A program made the position numbers and the translations under genes. From positions 2,852,001 to 2,916,000 of the forward strand of contig NZ_AP025487.1 in NCBI RefSeq assembly GCF_024347475.1: DNA of 64,000 nt, written 5' to 3'. This DNA comes from Vibrio fortis. GTDB taxonomy: Bacteria > Pseudomonadota > Gammaproteobacteria > Enterobacterales > Vibrionaceae. Of this stretch, positions 8,425 through 19,536 are shown in pieces; the stretch's first letter is position 1, and each line of letters begins with the position of its first letter. The notes under the pieces are model-generated. The model worked only from the letters and a program-made list of their open reading frames with translations. It was not told the origin of the DNA and made no database searches.

Positions 8425-8886
8425 ATGTCTAAAGGAACTCAGTTAAAAGTTGAAGCGATCAAAAACGGCACGGTAATCGACCATATCCCAGCGAACGTCG
8501 GTATTAAGGTATTAAAGCTGTTTGATTTGCATAACTCTCACCAGCGCGTCACTATCGGTCTTAACCTTCCTTCTTCTGCATTAGGTGGCAAAGACCTATT
8601 GAAGATTGAGAATGTATTCGTAACAGAAGAACAAGCGAACAAACTGGCACTTTACGCACCACATGCAACCGTGAACCAGATTGAAGAATACGAAGTCGTT
8701 AAGAAACTAGCACTGGAACTTCCAGACCAAATCAACGATGTATTTGAGTGCCCTAATACCAACTGTATTACTCACAATGAGCCAGTTGAGAGCAGCTTTA
8801 AAATCTTTGAAAAGAATGAAGATATTCGCCTGAAGTGCAAATACTGTGAAAAGGTCTTCTCTCGCGAGATCGTCACTGAGAGATAA
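8425..8886 (+). CDS. pyrI: Aspartate carbamoyltransferase regulatory subunit
   Basis: 153 aa, the same length as E. coli PyrI. It binds ATP, CTP and UTP and gives allosteric control of PyrB. The N-terminal allosteric domain includes [18 protein letters not shown]. The C-terminal zinc domain carries the four cysteines in CPNTNC and LKCKYC, which hold the structural zinc at the PyrB interface. AGGAG lies 9 nt before the ATG at 8425. A terminator at 8922-8951 ends the operon. Confidence 0.96.
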   Translation: MSKGTQLKVEAIKNGTVIDHIPANVGIKVLKLFDLHNSHQRVTIGLNLPSSALGGKDLLKIENVFVTEEQANKLALYAPHATVNQIEEYEVVKKLALELPDQINDVFECPNTNCITHNEPVESSFKIFEKNEDIRLKCKYCEKVFSREIVTER

Positions 8887-8921
8887 GCTTCGTGTAGCAC
8901 GAGCTTAATGTAAAAACTATG

Positions 8922-8951
8922 AAATACCTCGCCTGTGCGGGGTATTTTATT
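8922..8951 (+). terminator. Terminator of pyrBI
   Basis: Stem AAATACCTCGC / GCGGGGTATTT with a 4-nt loop followed by a T-rich run. Another hairpin (8884-8907, AAGCT..CGTG / CACGAGCTT) lies just upstream but lacks a T tract. Confidence 0.75.
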
Positions 8952-9020
8952 CTTTACCTAATGCAGCTTTGAAGGCACACTGAATTTCGATTTTTATCTA
9001 ATAAAATGATGGAACCTATA

Positions 9021-9410
9021 ATGACTAAAGTACTTCACACAGAATCAGCTCCAGCAGCAATCGGCCCATACGTACAAGGTGTTGACCTAGGCAACATGGT
9101 ACTGACTTCAGGTCAGATCCCAGTAAACCCAGCTACTGGTGAAGTGTCTTCTGACATCGCAGAACAAGCTCGTCAATCTCTTGAAAACGTTCAAGCTGTT
9201 GTTGAAGCTTCTGGCCTAACAGTAAAAGACATCGTAAAACTAACGGTATTCGTTAAAGACCTTAACGATTTCGGCACAGTAAACGAAGTTTACGGCAAGT
9301 TCTTCGACGAGCACGGCGTTGCAAACTACCCTGCACGTTCATGTGTTGAAGTAGCTCGACTTCCTAAAGATGTTGGTATCGAAATCGAAGCTATCGCAGT
9401 TCGCAAATAG
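9021..9410 (+). CDS. ridA: 2-iminobutanoate/2-iminopropanoate deaminase RidA
   Basis: 129 aa of the YjgF/YER057c/UK114 family. RidA hydrolyses reactive enamine/imine intermediates released by PLP enzymes such as IlvA and so protects other PLP enzymes. Visible signatures: IGPYVQGVDLGNMVLTSGQ, the substrate-binding Arg in PARSCVEVARLPKDV, and VGIEIEAIAVRK at the end. Start 9021 (MTKVLHTES) gives the family length, with ATGGA upstream; two further ATGs at 9006 and 9009 would only add five residues. The terminator at 9425-9455 follows. Confidence 0.94.
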   Translation: MTKVLHTESAPAAIGPYVQGVDLGNMVLTSGQIPVNPATGEVSSDIAEQARQSLENVQAVVEASGLTVKDIVKLTVFVKDLNDFGTVNEVYGKFFDEHGVANYPARSCVEVARLPKDVGIEIEAIAVRK

Positions 9411-9424
9411 TTTCGACCAGATAC

Positions 9425-9455
9425 AAAAAAGGTTGCCACGACGGCAACCTTTTTT
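9425..9455. terminator. Bidirectional terminator between ridA and plsC
   Basis: A long stem (AAAAAAGGTTGCC / GGCAACCTTTTTT) with a short loop has A and T runs on both sides and serves the two convergent genes. Confidence 0.9.
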
Positions 9456-9479
9456 AATATCGGATAAACGCTAAAGCGA

Positions 9480-10205
9480 TTACTTGCTGTTGAGTGCTTT
9501 CACTTCTTCATCAAGCTCAGCAAGTTTTGCTTTCATCTGCTCACGACATTCATTCGCTAGTTCACGAACATTCGACTTATCAAAGCCTTCAACACTAACT
9601 GGTGGTAGCATCTCTACGATAACGTGACCGTTATTCCAACGGTTCAGCTTAACTCCGCCTGTTGAACTACAAACGATTGGGATAATCGGTAGACCAGCAC
9701 CAATAGCTGCATGGAATGCGCCCGTTTTAAATGGCAGTAAACCACGGCCACGCGAGCGAGTCCCTTCTGGGAACATCCATACCGATACATCACTGCCTTT
9801 TAAGTTATCAACCACTTGGTCAATTGTACCAACCGCTTTGCTACGGTTCGCACGGTCAATCAGGATATTACCTGTCAGCCAGTAAAGCTGACCAAATAAT
9901 GGCATCCACGCTAGGCTTTTCTTACCAACGGTAACTACTTTTGGTGTTACAGCAGAAGAAACTGTGAATAGATCCCAGTTATTTTGGTGGTTGGCAATGT
10001 AAACGTGTTGGCCGCGTGAGTAGGCGTCTTCTGGAATACGTAGCTCCAAAGTGATACCGAAGATCTTTGACATACGGCCAAAGTAACGACCAAAAGTAAA
10101 TACGTGCTTTGGATTACGTGGGCTCAACAAGCAGTAACCACAACCAAACACAAACATGAAAATCGCAAATATTGCTACAGCGAAAATACGTAATATTGCT
10201 ATCAT
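9480..10205 (-). CDS. plsC: 1-acylglycerol-3-phosphate O-acyltransferase (PlsC type)
   Basis: 241 aa, one N-terminal hydrophobic segment (MIAILRIFAVAIFAIFMFVFG) and the PlsC acyltransferase domain. HQNNWD is the HX4D catalytic motif (about residue 73), FPEGTRSRGRG is the glycerophosphate-binding motif, and LPIIPIV follows. It acylates lysophosphatidic acid to phosphatidic acid at the inner membrane. The start at 10205 is chosen because GAGGAA lies just upstream; the longer ORF from 10277 would add 24 residues lacking homology. murA lies upstream, separated by a terminator. Confidence 0.88.
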   Translation of the reverse strand: MIAILRIFAVAIFAIFMFVFGCGYCLLSPRNPKHVFTFGRYFGRMSKIFGITLELRIPEDAYSRGQHVYIANHQNNWDLFTVSSAVTPKVVTVGKKSLAWMPLFGQLYWLTGNILIDRANRSKAVGTIDQVVDNLKGSDVSVWMFPEGTRSRGRGLLPFKTGAFHAAIGAGLPIIPIVCSSTGGVKLNRWNNGHVIVEMLPPVSVEGFDKSNVRELANECREQMKAKLAELDEEVKALNSK

Positions 10206-10284
10206 TTTGTTCCTCAACAACCGCTTAACTAGGTCTGTTTTTATTACGCATGATGGTAACAGAGTCGTAAGCGGCAAAATACAA

Positions 10285-10321
10285 TAAAAAAGCCGAAACC
10301 AAAGTTTCGACTTTCTTTTTT
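10285..10321. terminator. Terminator downstream of murA
   Basis: Stem GCCGAAAC / GTTTCGAC (one G-U pair, short loop) flanked by an A run on one side and a T-rich run on the other. In minus-strand orientation it ends the mla-murA transcript with a T run. Confidence 0.7.
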
Positions 10322-10352
10322 ATTATCTCGTCATGCTTCGTAATATCGAGGC

Positions 10353-11881
<1,529 letters not shown>

Positions 11882-11894
11882 AAATAGCTCCTGC

Positions 11895-12203
11895 CTAATC
11901 TTTTAAGTGTTCTGCCATCATTGGCTGGATATTGCTCAATTGGAACAACGTTCGTAATTGTTCTGGCACGAAACTGAACATTATATGACAGTTTTGATTT
12001 TTTGCATGCTCTATTAAGTGAATTAGCATCACCATTCCTGATGAATCGATGCGCTCAACGGTGTTGAGGTTCACTTGCACGTGAGATTCTGTCGTTTTCC
12101 ATGCTTGTAATGTGCGCCAAATTGCAGGCACGCTGTCGCGGTCAAGATCGCCACTTAGCTGAAATTCGACGGAGCTGAGTTCACTCCATTGCGTTTGACT
12201 CAT
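11895..12203 (-). CDS. mlaB: MlaB, STAS-domain subunit of the Mla lipid transporter
   Basis: 102 aa STAS domain. The core [27 protein letters not shown] contains the DSSG motif that contacts the MlaF ATPase. MlaB stabilises MlaF and supports its ATPase activity at the cytoplasmic side of the MlaFEDB complex. Its start overlaps the mlaC stop by 4 bp (ATGA type), so translation is coupled. Confidence 0.9.
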   Translation of the reverse strand: MSQTQWSELSSVEFQLSGDLDRDSVPAIWRTLQAWKTTESHVQVNLNTVERIDSSGMVMLIHLIEHAKNQNCHIMFSFVPEQLRTLFQLSNIQPMMAEHLKD

Positions 12204-12844
12204 TTTTTCGAGCTCTCAAAACGAATAGGTTGTGCTGCTAGCTGCTCTAATTCTTTGGCAACAGATAGAATACCCTGCTGGCGAATCTTGGTGTTCCATT
12301 CCGACTGCTTGCTTGAGAGTAAGCTAATACCCTCAGCTACCATATCGAAAGCTTTCCATTCGCCCGTTTTCTTGTCTTTACGTAGCTTGAATTCAAGCTT
12401 GATGTTTGGTCTTGGCGAGTCAATGATGTCGACCTTGATGCTGGTAATGCGGCTATCAGGCTTAATCTTTGGCTCAGGGCCAAACTGAATAGTTTGATCT
12501 GTGTATTGCGTCAGTACTTGAGCGTAAGAAGACACTAGATATTTACGAAACGCGCCAATGAAAACACGCACGTCCTCTTTCTTTGCGCCTTTCAGGTTAG
12601 GACCCAAAAGTTTAAGTGCTGCATACTGTGCGTTGACGTAAGGCATCAACTCTTCTTCAACAATTACCTTCAACAGCTCAGGATCTTGTTTGATGTTCTC
12701 TTGCTCAGCCTTCAGACGATTAAATGCCACCTCAGAAACCTGAGTCATCATTTGATAAGGTTGGGTGCGGTCGATATTCTCTTCTGCCACAACATTGGTC
12801 GCAAAGATCATAGCCACGACCACCATAAACATTCTTTTTAACAT
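12200..12844 (-). CDS. mlaC: MlaC, periplasmic phospholipid carrier
   Basis: 214 aa with a signal peptide (MLKRMFMVVVAMIFATNVVA, cleavage before EE). MlaC shuttles phospholipid between the outer-membrane MlaA-porin complex and MlaD at the inner membrane. Family features include YVNAQYAALKLLGPNLK, FRKYLVSSYAQVLTQY and EWKAFDMVAEGISLL. The start at 12844 is preferred to the longer ORF from 12904 because it begins a clean signal peptide, has GAGGAA upstream and avoids overlap with mlaD. Confidence 0.92.
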   Translation of the reverse strand: MLKRMFMVVVAMIFATNVVAEENIDRTQPYQMMTQVSEVAFNRLKAEQENIKQDPELLKVIVEEELMPYVNAQYAALKLLGPNLKGAKKEDVRVFIGAFRKYLVSSYAQVLTQYTDQTIQFGPEPKIKPDSRITSIKVDIIDSPRPNIKLEFKLRKDKKTGEWKAFDMVAEGISLLSSKQSEWNTKIRQQGILSVAKELEQLAAQPIRFESSKK

Positions 12845-12848
12845 GAAT

Positions 12849-13340
12849 CTATTCCTCAGTTGTCGCTTCGTCAGAGCCGCCAACGCTGTATAGCACTTGG
12901 CCAATCAGATCTTCTAATACTAATGCAGATTTGGTGTCTTCGATAACATCACCATCAACCAGCATCTCTTCATCTTCGAAGACAAAACCTGGAACGAGGC
13001 TAATGTACTGCTCACCGATCAAACCTGATGTCAAAATCTGTGCGCTTGACGTCTCAGAGAACTGATCATACTTCGCATCAATCGACAGCTCGACAACAGG
13101 CAGATAGCTTTCTGCATCTAGCTGAATGCTGTTCACGCGGCCAACAACAACCCCACCGACCTTCACAGGAGAGCGCACTTTCAAGCTGCCGATATTATCA
13201 AACGTCGCTTTCAGTGTGTAAGTATGGTTGGAACCGAGCCCTTTCACGTCAGCGACTTGAAAGATCATGATTAAGATTGCGCAAATTCCTGCGATAACAA
13301 AGCTACCGACCCATAATTCTAATTTTCGAGTTTGTTGCAT
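12849..13340 (-). CDS. mlaD: MlaD, MCE-domain subunit
   Basis: 163 aa with an N-terminal transmembrane anchor (LWVGSFVIAGICAILIMIFQVAD) and one MCE domain (about residues 38-115), including KVRSPVKVGGVVVGRV and ILTSGLIGEQYISLVPG. MlaD forms a hexameric ring in the periplasm above MlaE and passes lipid to or from MlaC. It lies 2 bp from mlaE and 4 bp from mlaC. Confidence 0.94.
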   Translation of the reverse strand: MQQTRKLELWVGSFVIAGICAILIMIFQVADVKGLGSNHTYTLKATFDNIGSLKVRSPVKVGGVVVGRVNSIQLDAESYLPVVELSIDAKYDQFSETSSAQILTSGLIGEQYISLVPGFVFEDEEMLVDGDVIEDTKSALVLEDLIGQVLYSVGGSDEATTEE

Positions 13341-13342
13341 GA

Positions 13343-14122
13343 TTAATTCCCGAACATCAATGCTGTAAGAACAAAATCTAGCCCTAACACTGCTAGAGAA
13401 GAGTGAACCACGGTACGCGTGGTCGCACGGCTAATACCTTCCGAGGTTGGTATTGCGTCATAGCCATTAAAGAGAGCAATCCAAGTTACGGTAATCGCAA
13501 ATACCATACACTTAATCATGCTGTTGCCGATGTCTCGGCCAAGTTCCACCGATGACTGCATCGCCGACCAGAAGCTGCCATGGTCGATGCCCTTCCAGTC
13601 AACACCAACCAATTGACCGCCCCATATACCAATGGCCATAAAGATCATCGCCAATAGCGGCATAGAGATGAGACCGGCCCACAGTCGTGGTGCAATAACT
13701 CGTTTAAGAGGATCCACCGCCATCATTTCAAGGCTGGAGATTTGCTCGGTTGCCTTCATGAGTCCGATTTCAGCAGTCAGCGCTGAACCTGCTCGACCAG
13801 CAAATAACAGTGCCGTCACTACCGGCCCCAATTCACGTAGCAGCGACAGTGCAACCATTTGACCAAGGTTGCCTTCTGCCCCGTAGTCAATCAACACAAC
13901 GTAGCCTTGCAGACTAAGCACCATGCCGATAAAGAGCCCTGAAACCACAATGATCGCAAGTGACTGTACACCTACGCTGTAGAGCTGTTTCACCAATAAT
14001 GGGAAGTTTTTCAAGCGAGGAATACCAAAGAAAGCGCCCCACAACATCAAGCTTGCGCGACCAAATGCTTCGCACATAGCTAGTGTTCGGCGCCCAACCC
14101 CAGCGATATAATTTACAAACAT
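13343..14122 (-). CDS. mlaE: MlaE, permease subunit
   Basis: 259 aa integral membrane protein with about five hydrophobic segments. Family signatures are [49 protein letters not shown] (coupling region) and a C-terminal [26 protein letters not shown]. It forms the membrane channel of the MlaFEDB transporter, which maintains outer-membrane lipid asymmetry. The gene follows mlaF after 1 bp. Confidence 0.94.
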   Translation of the reverse strand: MFVNYIAGVGRRTLAMCEAFGRASLMLWGAFFGIPRLKNFPLLVKQLYSVGVQSLAIIVVSGLFIGMVLSLQGYVVLIDYGAEGNLGQMVALSLLRELGPVVTALLFAGRAGSALTAEIGLMKATEQISSLEMMAVDPLKRVIAPRLWAGLISMPLLAMIFMAIGIWGGQLVGVDWKGIDHGSFWSAMQSSVELGRDIGNSMIKCMVFAITVTWIALFNGYDAIPTSEGISRATTRTVVHSSLAVLGLDFVLTALMFGN

Positions 14123-14123
14123 A

Positions 14124-14918
14124 CTAGAATAGATCCTTCTCTAAACTCTGAGCTGGGAATCGAAACGGCACTGGACCATCTGCTTCACCATTCAAGAACT
14201 GCTGCACTCTTGGATCGCTATTTTGTCGCAACTCCTCAGGTGTCCCTTTGGCAATAATTTTGCCATCGGCCAATAAGTAAACCCAATCGGCAATGCTCAT
14301 CACCTCTGGAACATCGTGTGACACCACAATTGAAGTGAGACCTAACGCTTGATTGAGATTGCGGATCAACTCTACCAGTACACCCATGGTGATAGGGTCC
14401 TGACCAACAAAAGGTTCGTCGTACATAATAAGATCGGGATCGAGCGCAATTGCTCGCGCTAAGGCAGCACGCCTTGCCATACCTCCCGACAGTTCGCTTG
14501 GCATCAACTGTGCGGCACCACGAAGCCCAACGGCCTCCAACTTAAGCAGCACAATGGTACGAATCAGTGATTCATCCAGCTCAGTATGCTCACGCAGTGG
14601 AAAGGCGACGTTATCGAAGACATTCAGGTCAGTGAAAAGTGCCCCTGACTGGAACAACATGCTCATTTTTTTACGAGCTTGGTAAAGCTTGCGGCGCGAC
14701 AAACGAGGAATGTTGTCGCCATCAAACCAAATTTCACCTTGGTCTGGAGGGAGCTGACCACCGATCAAGCGCAACAAGGTTGTTTTACCAATCCCTGATG
14801 GCCCCATGATGGCTGTCACTTTTCCTTGAGGGACTTCGAGATCGATATTATCGAAGATCATTCGCTCCCCTCGAGAAAAGCTGAGGTTTTTAACTTTCAC
14901 AAGCTCATTGTTTAGCAT
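14124..14918 (-). CDS. mlaF: MlaF, ATPase subunit
   Basis: 264 aa ABC ATPase. Walker [11 protein letters not shown] (about residues 39-48), signature [14 protein letters not shown], Walker [14 protein letters not shown] and the H-loop SHDVPE are all present. It powers the MlaFEDB phospholipid transporter. Start 14918 ([14 protein letters not shown]) gives the length and beginning of homologues; the longer ORF from 14996 would extend 26 residues into the promoter region. AAGGAA lies about 11 nt upstream. It is the first gene of the mlaFEDCB-ibaG-murA operon. Confidence 0.93.
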   Translation of the reverse strand: MLNNELVKVKNLSFSRGERMIFDNIDLEVPQGKVTAIMGPSGIGKTTLLRLIGGQLPPDQGEIWFDGDNIPRLSRRKLYQARKKMSMLFQSGALFTDLNVFDNVAFPLREHTELDESLIRTIVLLKLEAVGLRGAAQLMPSELSGGMARRAALARAIALDPDLIMYDEPFVGQDPITMGVLVELIRNLNQALGLTSIVVSHDVPEVMSIADWVYLLADGKIIAKGTPEELRQNSDPRVQQFLNGEADGPVPFRFPAQSLEKDLF

Positions 14919-15182
14919 GCTTTTGTTATTTCCTTGCTCTAAAAAACGCCAATAAATGTGCTCATGATAAGTAGTCTGAATGAGAATTAAAAGCACTGTT
15001 CGATTAATTGTAGCAAATCAAAACCTCGAGCAGGGAATTGAAAGTATTAAGAAATATCCCTACAAATGCACTTTCTTTACAACTTAGTCAGAATTAATTG
15101 TATCCGTGACTTCCCTTTTATCTAGCAACACGTCAAAATTAGCGGTTAATTGTCCATTTTTTATTAATTTTTAGGAATCATC

Positions 15183-16148
15183 ATGCTTGAAGCGATTGCG
15201 TTTCTTATTATCGGCCTAGGTTTTTTGGTGTGGAGTGCAGATAAACTGGTTTACGGTGCGGCGGCATTGGCTCGCAACTTCGGAATCTCCCCCCTAGTTA
15301 TCGGTATGACGATTCTTGCAATGGGCTCTTCTGCCCCTGAAATGATGGTTTCTGCAACCGCTGCGCTTGACGGAAAAACGGATACAGCCGTAGGTAACGT
15401 GCTTGGTTCTAATATCGCCAACATCGCACTGATTTTAGGTATTACTGCACTGATTAAGCCGCTTTCTATTAGCTCTGCGGTTATCCGTCGTGAACTGCCA
15501 CTAATGATTGGTGTCACACTACTAGCTGGCGCACTTCTGTGGGATAGCTACCTTGGCTTCTATGAAGGTGTTTTACTGTTCGTACTGTTTGGTGCTTTCT
15601 TGTTTGCGATGTTGCAAATCAGTCGTCGTGAAAAGAGCAAAGGCGACGCTTTTATCGAAGAGCAAGAATCAGAGATTCCTGAAGGTGTGAGCAACATCAA
15701 AGCGGCAATGTGGGTGGTTGTTGGTCTGATCATCTTGCCTATCTCTGCTGATATGTTGGTAAACAACGCCGTCGTTATCGCAAAATACTTTGGTATGAGT
15801 GACCTTGTTATCGGTCTTACCATTATTGCTGTGGGTACTAGCCTACCTGAATTGGCGGCCTCTCTTGCGGGTGTCATGAAAGGCGAAGACGACATGGCCG
15901 TGGGTAATATCATTGGTTCAAATGTCTTCAACATTCTTGCCGTAATGGGTATCCCAGGTATTTTGAACCCTTCTATTCTAAGCGAATTCGCTATGGGTCG
16001 TGACTTCTGGGTCATGCTCGGCGTTTCTCTGCTGTTGGTTGTTATGGCGCTGGGTAAATCGCGCAGCGTCAACCGCATTGAGGGTGGTGCTCTTGTGATC
16101 TGCTTCTTGGCATACCAAGGCTACCTGCTGATGAACATGTCAGCGTAA
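15183..16148 (+). CDS. yrbG: Calcium/sodium antiporter YrbG
   Basis: 321 aa, about ten transmembrane helices in two inverted repeats. The alpha-repeat signatures of the CaCA exchanger superfamily are seen twice: GSSAPEMMVSA with GNVLGSNIANIALILG, and VGTSLPELAASLAG with GNIIGSNVFNILAVMG. It should exchange Na+ (or H+) for Ca2+ at the inner membrane. It is divergent from mlaF and opens the yrbG-kds-lpt-rpoN gene series, as in E. coli. Confidence 0.92.
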   Translation: MLEAIAFLIIGLGFLVWSADKLVYGAAALARNFGISPLVIGMTILAMGSSAPEMMVSATAALDGKTDTAVGNVLGSNIANIALILGITALIKPLSISSAVIRRELPLMIGVTLLAGALLWDSYLGFYEGVLLFVLFGAFLFAMLQISRREKSKGDAFIEEQESEIPEGVSNIKAAMWVVVGLIILPISADMLVNNAVVIAKYFGMSDLVIGLTIIAVGTSLPELAASLAGVMKGEDDMAVGNIIGSNVFNILAVMGIPGILNPSILSEFAMGRDFWVMLGVSLLLVVMALGKSRSVNRIEGGALVICFLAYQGYLLMNMSA

Positions 16149-16190
16149 TCACTAACAAAGTATTCCTTTTATAAGACTCTGGAGTATCTG

Positions 16191-17162
16191 ATGTCTCAGT
16201 CATTCGATTACCGTAGTGTTGCTAAACAAGTATTAGAGATTGAGGTTGCTGGCCTCAATCAACTTGACCAGTATTTTAATGAAGATTTCTGTCGCGCTTG
16301 TGATCTCATCCTTAACAATAAAGGCAAAGTCGTTGTGATGGGGATGGGGAAATCAGGTCATATCGGCAATAAAATTGCTGCAACACTGGCAAGTACCGGT
16401 ACCTCTGCGTTTTTTGTTCACCCAGGTGAGGCAGCGCATGGCGATTTGGGCATGGTTGAGTCGGGCGATATCGTGCTTGCTATCTCCAACTCAGGTGAAT
16501 CAGATGAGATCCTTAGCCTATTCCCAGTATTAAAACGCCTGAACATTAAGATCATCAGCATGACTGGTAAGCCAAAGTCAAACATGGCGACTCTGTCTGA
16601 TATCCATCTTCAAATTACCGTACCTGAAGAGGCATGCCCGCTTGGCCTTGCGCCAACCAGTAGTACAACGGCTACTCTCGTTATGGGTGATGCTCTGGCT
16701 GTCGCTCTGCTACAAGCTCGTGGCTTTACCGCAGAAGATTTTGCTCTATCCCACCCTGGTGGAGCCCTCGGTCGACAACTGCTTTTGAAACTTGAAGATA
16801 TTATGCATACCGGTGATGCACTACCTATGGTATCGCCTAACGCACTGGTTCGTGACGCTCTGCTTGAGATATCGCAAAAAGGCTTAGGTATGACAGCGGT
16901 TGTAGATGCACAAGGCAAAATGCTCGGCATCTTTACTGATGGGGATTTACGTCGAATTCTCGACAAGCGTGTCGATATCCACACCACTCAGATTGGTGAA
17001 GTGATGACACAAAACCCAACCGTTGCCAATCCAAACATGTTGGCAGTTGAAGGCCTTAATTTAATGCAAGAGAAAAGCATCAACGGCTTGATGCTTTGCC
17101 AAGATGGCGATCTCGTTGGTGCACTTAACATGCACGACTTATTAAAAGCAGGAGTAATGTAA
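16191..17162 (+). CDS. kdsD: D-arabinose 5-phosphate isomerase
   Basis: 323 aa. It converts ribulose 5-phosphate to arabinose 5-phosphate, the first step of Kdo synthesis for LPS. An N-terminal SIS domain (about 30-170) contains VVMGMGKSGHIGNKIAATLASTGT and SNSGESDEIL, and two CBS domains follow (about 200-323). It overlaps kdsC by one base at TAATG, so the two Kdo enzymes are coupled. Confidence 0.94.
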   Translation: MSQSFDYRSVAKQVLEIEVAGLNQLDQYFNEDFCRACDLILNNKGKVVVMGMGKSGHIGNKIAATLASTGTSAFFVHPGEAAHGDLGMVESGDIVLAISNSGESDEILSLFPVLKRLNIKIISMTGKPKSNMATLSDIHLQITVPEEACPLGLAPTSSTTATLVMGDALAVALLQARGFTAEDFALSHPGGALGRQLLLKLEDIMHTGDALPMVSPNALVRDALLEISQKGLGMTAVVDAQGKMLGIFTDGDLRRILDKRVDIHTTQIGEVMTQNPTVANPNMLAVEGLNLMQEKSINGLMLCQDGDLVGALNMHDLLKAGVM

Positions 17163-17719
17163 TGGCTGAAACAGTATCAACACTTTATGGCTCAGTCGAT
17201 GCGGACGTTTTTAAGATCGCAAAAGAGATAAAGCTGCTAATCTGTGATGTAGATGGTGTGTTTTCTGATGGCCTTGTTTACATGGGAAATCAAGGCGAAG
17301 AGCTCAAAACCTTCCATACTCGTGATGGATATGGTGTGAAATCTCTGATGAACGCAGGGATTGAAATCGCCATTATTACTGGACGCCAATCGCAAATCGT
17401 TGAAAACCGCATGACCGCTCTTGGTATTAAGCTGATCTATCAAGGCCAAGACGACAAAGTTAAAGCTTATCAAGATATCTGCGATAAACTGAATATTGCC
17501 CCAGAACATACTGGCTACATTGGTGATGACCTGATTGACTGGCCAGTGATGGAAAAAGTCGCATTAAAGGTGTGTGTTGCAGATGGACATCCACTGTTGG
17601 TTCAACGTGCAAACTACGTAACCAATATCAAAGGCGGTCACGGCGCAGTACGCGAAGTTTGCGACCTCATTTTACAAGCAAGGGATGAGCTAGACGTGCA
17701 CAAAGGTCTAAGCATATGA
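17162..17719 (+). CDS. kdsC: 3-deoxy-D-manno-octulosonate 8-phosphate phosphatase
   Basis: 185 aa HAD-family phosphatase. The DxDx(V) motif is ICDVDGVFSDG (about residues 25-35), followed by RDGYGVKSL, ITGRQSQIVENR and GDDLIDWPVM. It removes phosphate from Kdo-8-phosphate to give Kdo. It overlaps kdsD at its start and lptC at its stop (4 bp), consistent with a single operon. Confidence 0.95.
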   Translation: MAETVSTLYGSVDADVFKIAKEIKLLICDVDGVFSDGLVYMGNQGEELKTFHTRDGYGVKSLMNAGIEIAIITGRQSQIVENRMTALGIKLIYQGQDDKVKAYQDICDKLNIAPEHTGYIGDDLIDWPVMEKVALKVCVADGHPLLVQRANYVTNIKGGHGAVREVCDLILQARDELDVHKGLSI

Positions 17720-18279
17720 GTTTAACTCGTATTATCTATTTAATTTTATTGTTTGTTGCTTCTTGGTCAGCCTATTACCTGTATGACAAAGAGCAGAACA
17801 CAGCGATCCAGGTTGCTCCTAACCTGGAGTTGCCAGTATTCAGTGGAAGAAATCTAGATAATATCAGCTACGACCAAGCCGGCATTCGTAGCTATCAAAT
17901 TGAATCAAGTCATCTAGAGCACTACTCCAAAAGTGGCGATACCATTTTTGAAAACCCAGTGCTCTCGGTATTTCGCGACGGCCACACGATCGAATGGCAA
18001 ATGATCGCAAGACGTGCGGTACTCGACGAAGACCAAACCCTGACACTTTATGATAATGTAATAGTGAAAAACCTATTACCAGAAGCCAGCTTCGACAACA
18101 TGACTATGGATAAGTTGGTTGTTGAGCTCACCAGCCGAGACTTTCATTCGGAAAGCACAGTACGTCTGATCGGCCCATTATTTGAAACAGAGGGACAAGC
18201 TATGAAGGGCAACTTCGATAGCAATACTGCAACCCTCTTTGAAACTGTTCAAGGTAGATATGAAACTCTTACACCTTAG
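17716..18279 (+). CDS. lptC: LptC, LPS export bridge protein
   Basis: 187 aa with an N-terminal transmembrane anchor (RIIYLILLFVASWSAYYLYD) and a periplasmic beta-jellyroll, with YQIESSHLEHYSKSGDTIFENP near residue 55. LptC links the inner-membrane LptBFG extractor to LptA. Its reading frame overlaps the start of lptA by 20 bp. Confidence 0.92.
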   Translation: MSLTRIIYLILLFVASWSAYYLYDKEQNTAIQVAPNLELPVFSGRNLDNISYDQAGIRSYQIESSHLEHYSKSGDTIFENPVLSVFRDGHTIEWQMIARRAVLDEDQTLTLYDNVIVKNLLPEASFDNMTMDKLVVELTSRDFHSESTVRLIGPLFETEGQAMKGNFDSNTATLFETVQGRYETLTP

Positions 18280-18754
18280 TTTACTAGCTTTCGCGTTTGC
18301 AGCGCCAAACGCCCTTGCCCTGTCATCCGATACAGAGCAGCCTGTTTATATCGACTCTGATAGCCAGCAGCTCGATATGAAGAGCAACAAGGTTACGTTT
18401 GAAGGCGATGTAAAACTTAAGCAAGGCAGCATCAATATTAACGCTGACAAAATCATCGTTACGCGTAATGCAAGCAGCGGTGAAATCGAGGCGATTCAAG
18501 GTTTTGGTAAACCAGCGCTTTTCTCACAGCTTACCGACGATGGTAAAACGCTAAACGGACAGGCGTTTGAGCTGAATTATCAGCTGAGCACAGACAAGCT
18601 CATCATGACCAAAGAGGCACAACTGTCTCAAGATGGCAACTTGATTCGTGGTTCTAAGATCACCTATCAGATCTCCTCACAAAAACTGGTTGCTGACAGC
18701 GATAAAAATGAGCGCGTTTCAACCGTTCTTCAACCTGCACAAGTGAACAAATAA
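18260..18754 (+). CDS. lptA: LptA, periplasmic LPS transport protein
   Basis: 164 aa with a signal peptide ([20 protein letters not shown]) and one OstA/LptA beta-jellyroll: [40 protein letters not shown] and a C-terminal [15 protein letters not shown]. LptA oligomers carry LPS across the periplasm to LptDE. Start 18260 is preferred over 18239 because it begins the signal peptide directly and has AAGG upstream. Confidence 0.93.
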   Translation: MKLLHLSLLAFAFAAPNALALSSDTEQPVYIDSDSQQLDMKSNKVTFEGDVKLKQGSININADKIIVTRNASSGEIEAIQGFGKPALFSQLTDDGKTLNGQAFELNYQLSTDKLIMTKEAQLSQDGNLIRGSKITYQISSQKLVADSDKNERVSTVLQPAQVNK

Positions 18755-18756
18755 CT

Positions 18757-19482
18757 ATGGCAGTCTTAAAAGCGCAAAACTTAGCTAAGACCTACAGCAA
18801 ACGTAAGGTCGTGACAGACGTGAGCCTACAAGTTGAGTCTGGACAAATTGTTGGCTTGCTGGGTCCAAATGGCGCCGGTAAAACCACCTCTTTCTACATG
18901 ATTGTGGGCTTGGTTGCGCGTGATGAAGGCACCATCAGTATCGACGATAACGACATCAGTATCCTACCGATGCACAGTCGTTCACGTTTAGGTATCGGCT
19001 ACCTGCCACAAGAAGCTTCGATCTTCCGCAAATTGTCAGTTGAAGACAACATCATGTCGGTACTGCAAACGCGTAAAGAACTGACCCCTGAAGAGCGCCA
19101 AGATAAGCTCGAAGACCTACTTGAAGAGTTTCACATCCAGCACATTCGTACCAGTAACGGTATGGCGCTTTCGGGTGGTGAGCGACGTCGTGTTGAAATC
19201 GCTCGTGCGCTTGCTGCAAACCCTCAGTTTATTCTGCTCGATGAGCCGTTCGCGGGTGTTGACCCAATCTCAGTTATTGATATCAAGAAAATCATCGAAC
19301 ATCTGCGCGATCGCGGTCTAGGTGTATTAATCACAGACCACAACGTTCGCGAGACGCTAGACGTGTGTGAAAAGGCTTATATTGTGAGCCAAGGGCACTT
19401 GATTGCGGAAGGTTCACCGGAGGATGTTCTCAATAACGAACAGGTGAAACAAGTTTATCTAGGCGAACAATTCCGTCTATGA
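18757..19482 (+). CDS. lptB: LptB, LPS export ATPase
   Basis: 241 aa ABC ATPase. Walker [14 protein letters not shown], signature [15 protein letters not shown], Walker [14 protein letters not shown] and the H-loop ITDHNVRE are present. It drives LPS extraction by LptBFG. It follows lptA after 2 bp and precedes rpoN by 54 bp, the usual enterobacterial arrangement. Confidence 0.96.
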   Translation: MAVLKAQNLAKTYSKRKVVTDVSLQVESGQIVGLLGPNGAGKTTSFYMIVGLVARDEGTISIDDNDISILPMHSRSRLGIGYLPQEASIFRKLSVEDNIMSVLQTRKELTPEERQDKLEDLLEEFHIQHIRTSNGMALSGGERRRVEIARALAANPQFILLDEPFAGVDPISVIDIKKIIEHLRDRGLGVLITDHNVRETLDVCEKAYIVSQGHLIAEGSPEDVLNNEQVKQVYLGEQFRL

Positions 19483-19536
19483 TTATATAGAGCGTATCGA
19501 GAATTCTAAGAATAATAACTAGGTAAGTAATACTGA

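Noticed and set aside
8884-8907. Hairpin just after pyrI as terminator
   Set aside because: No T tract; the better terminator is the next hairpin at 8922-8951.
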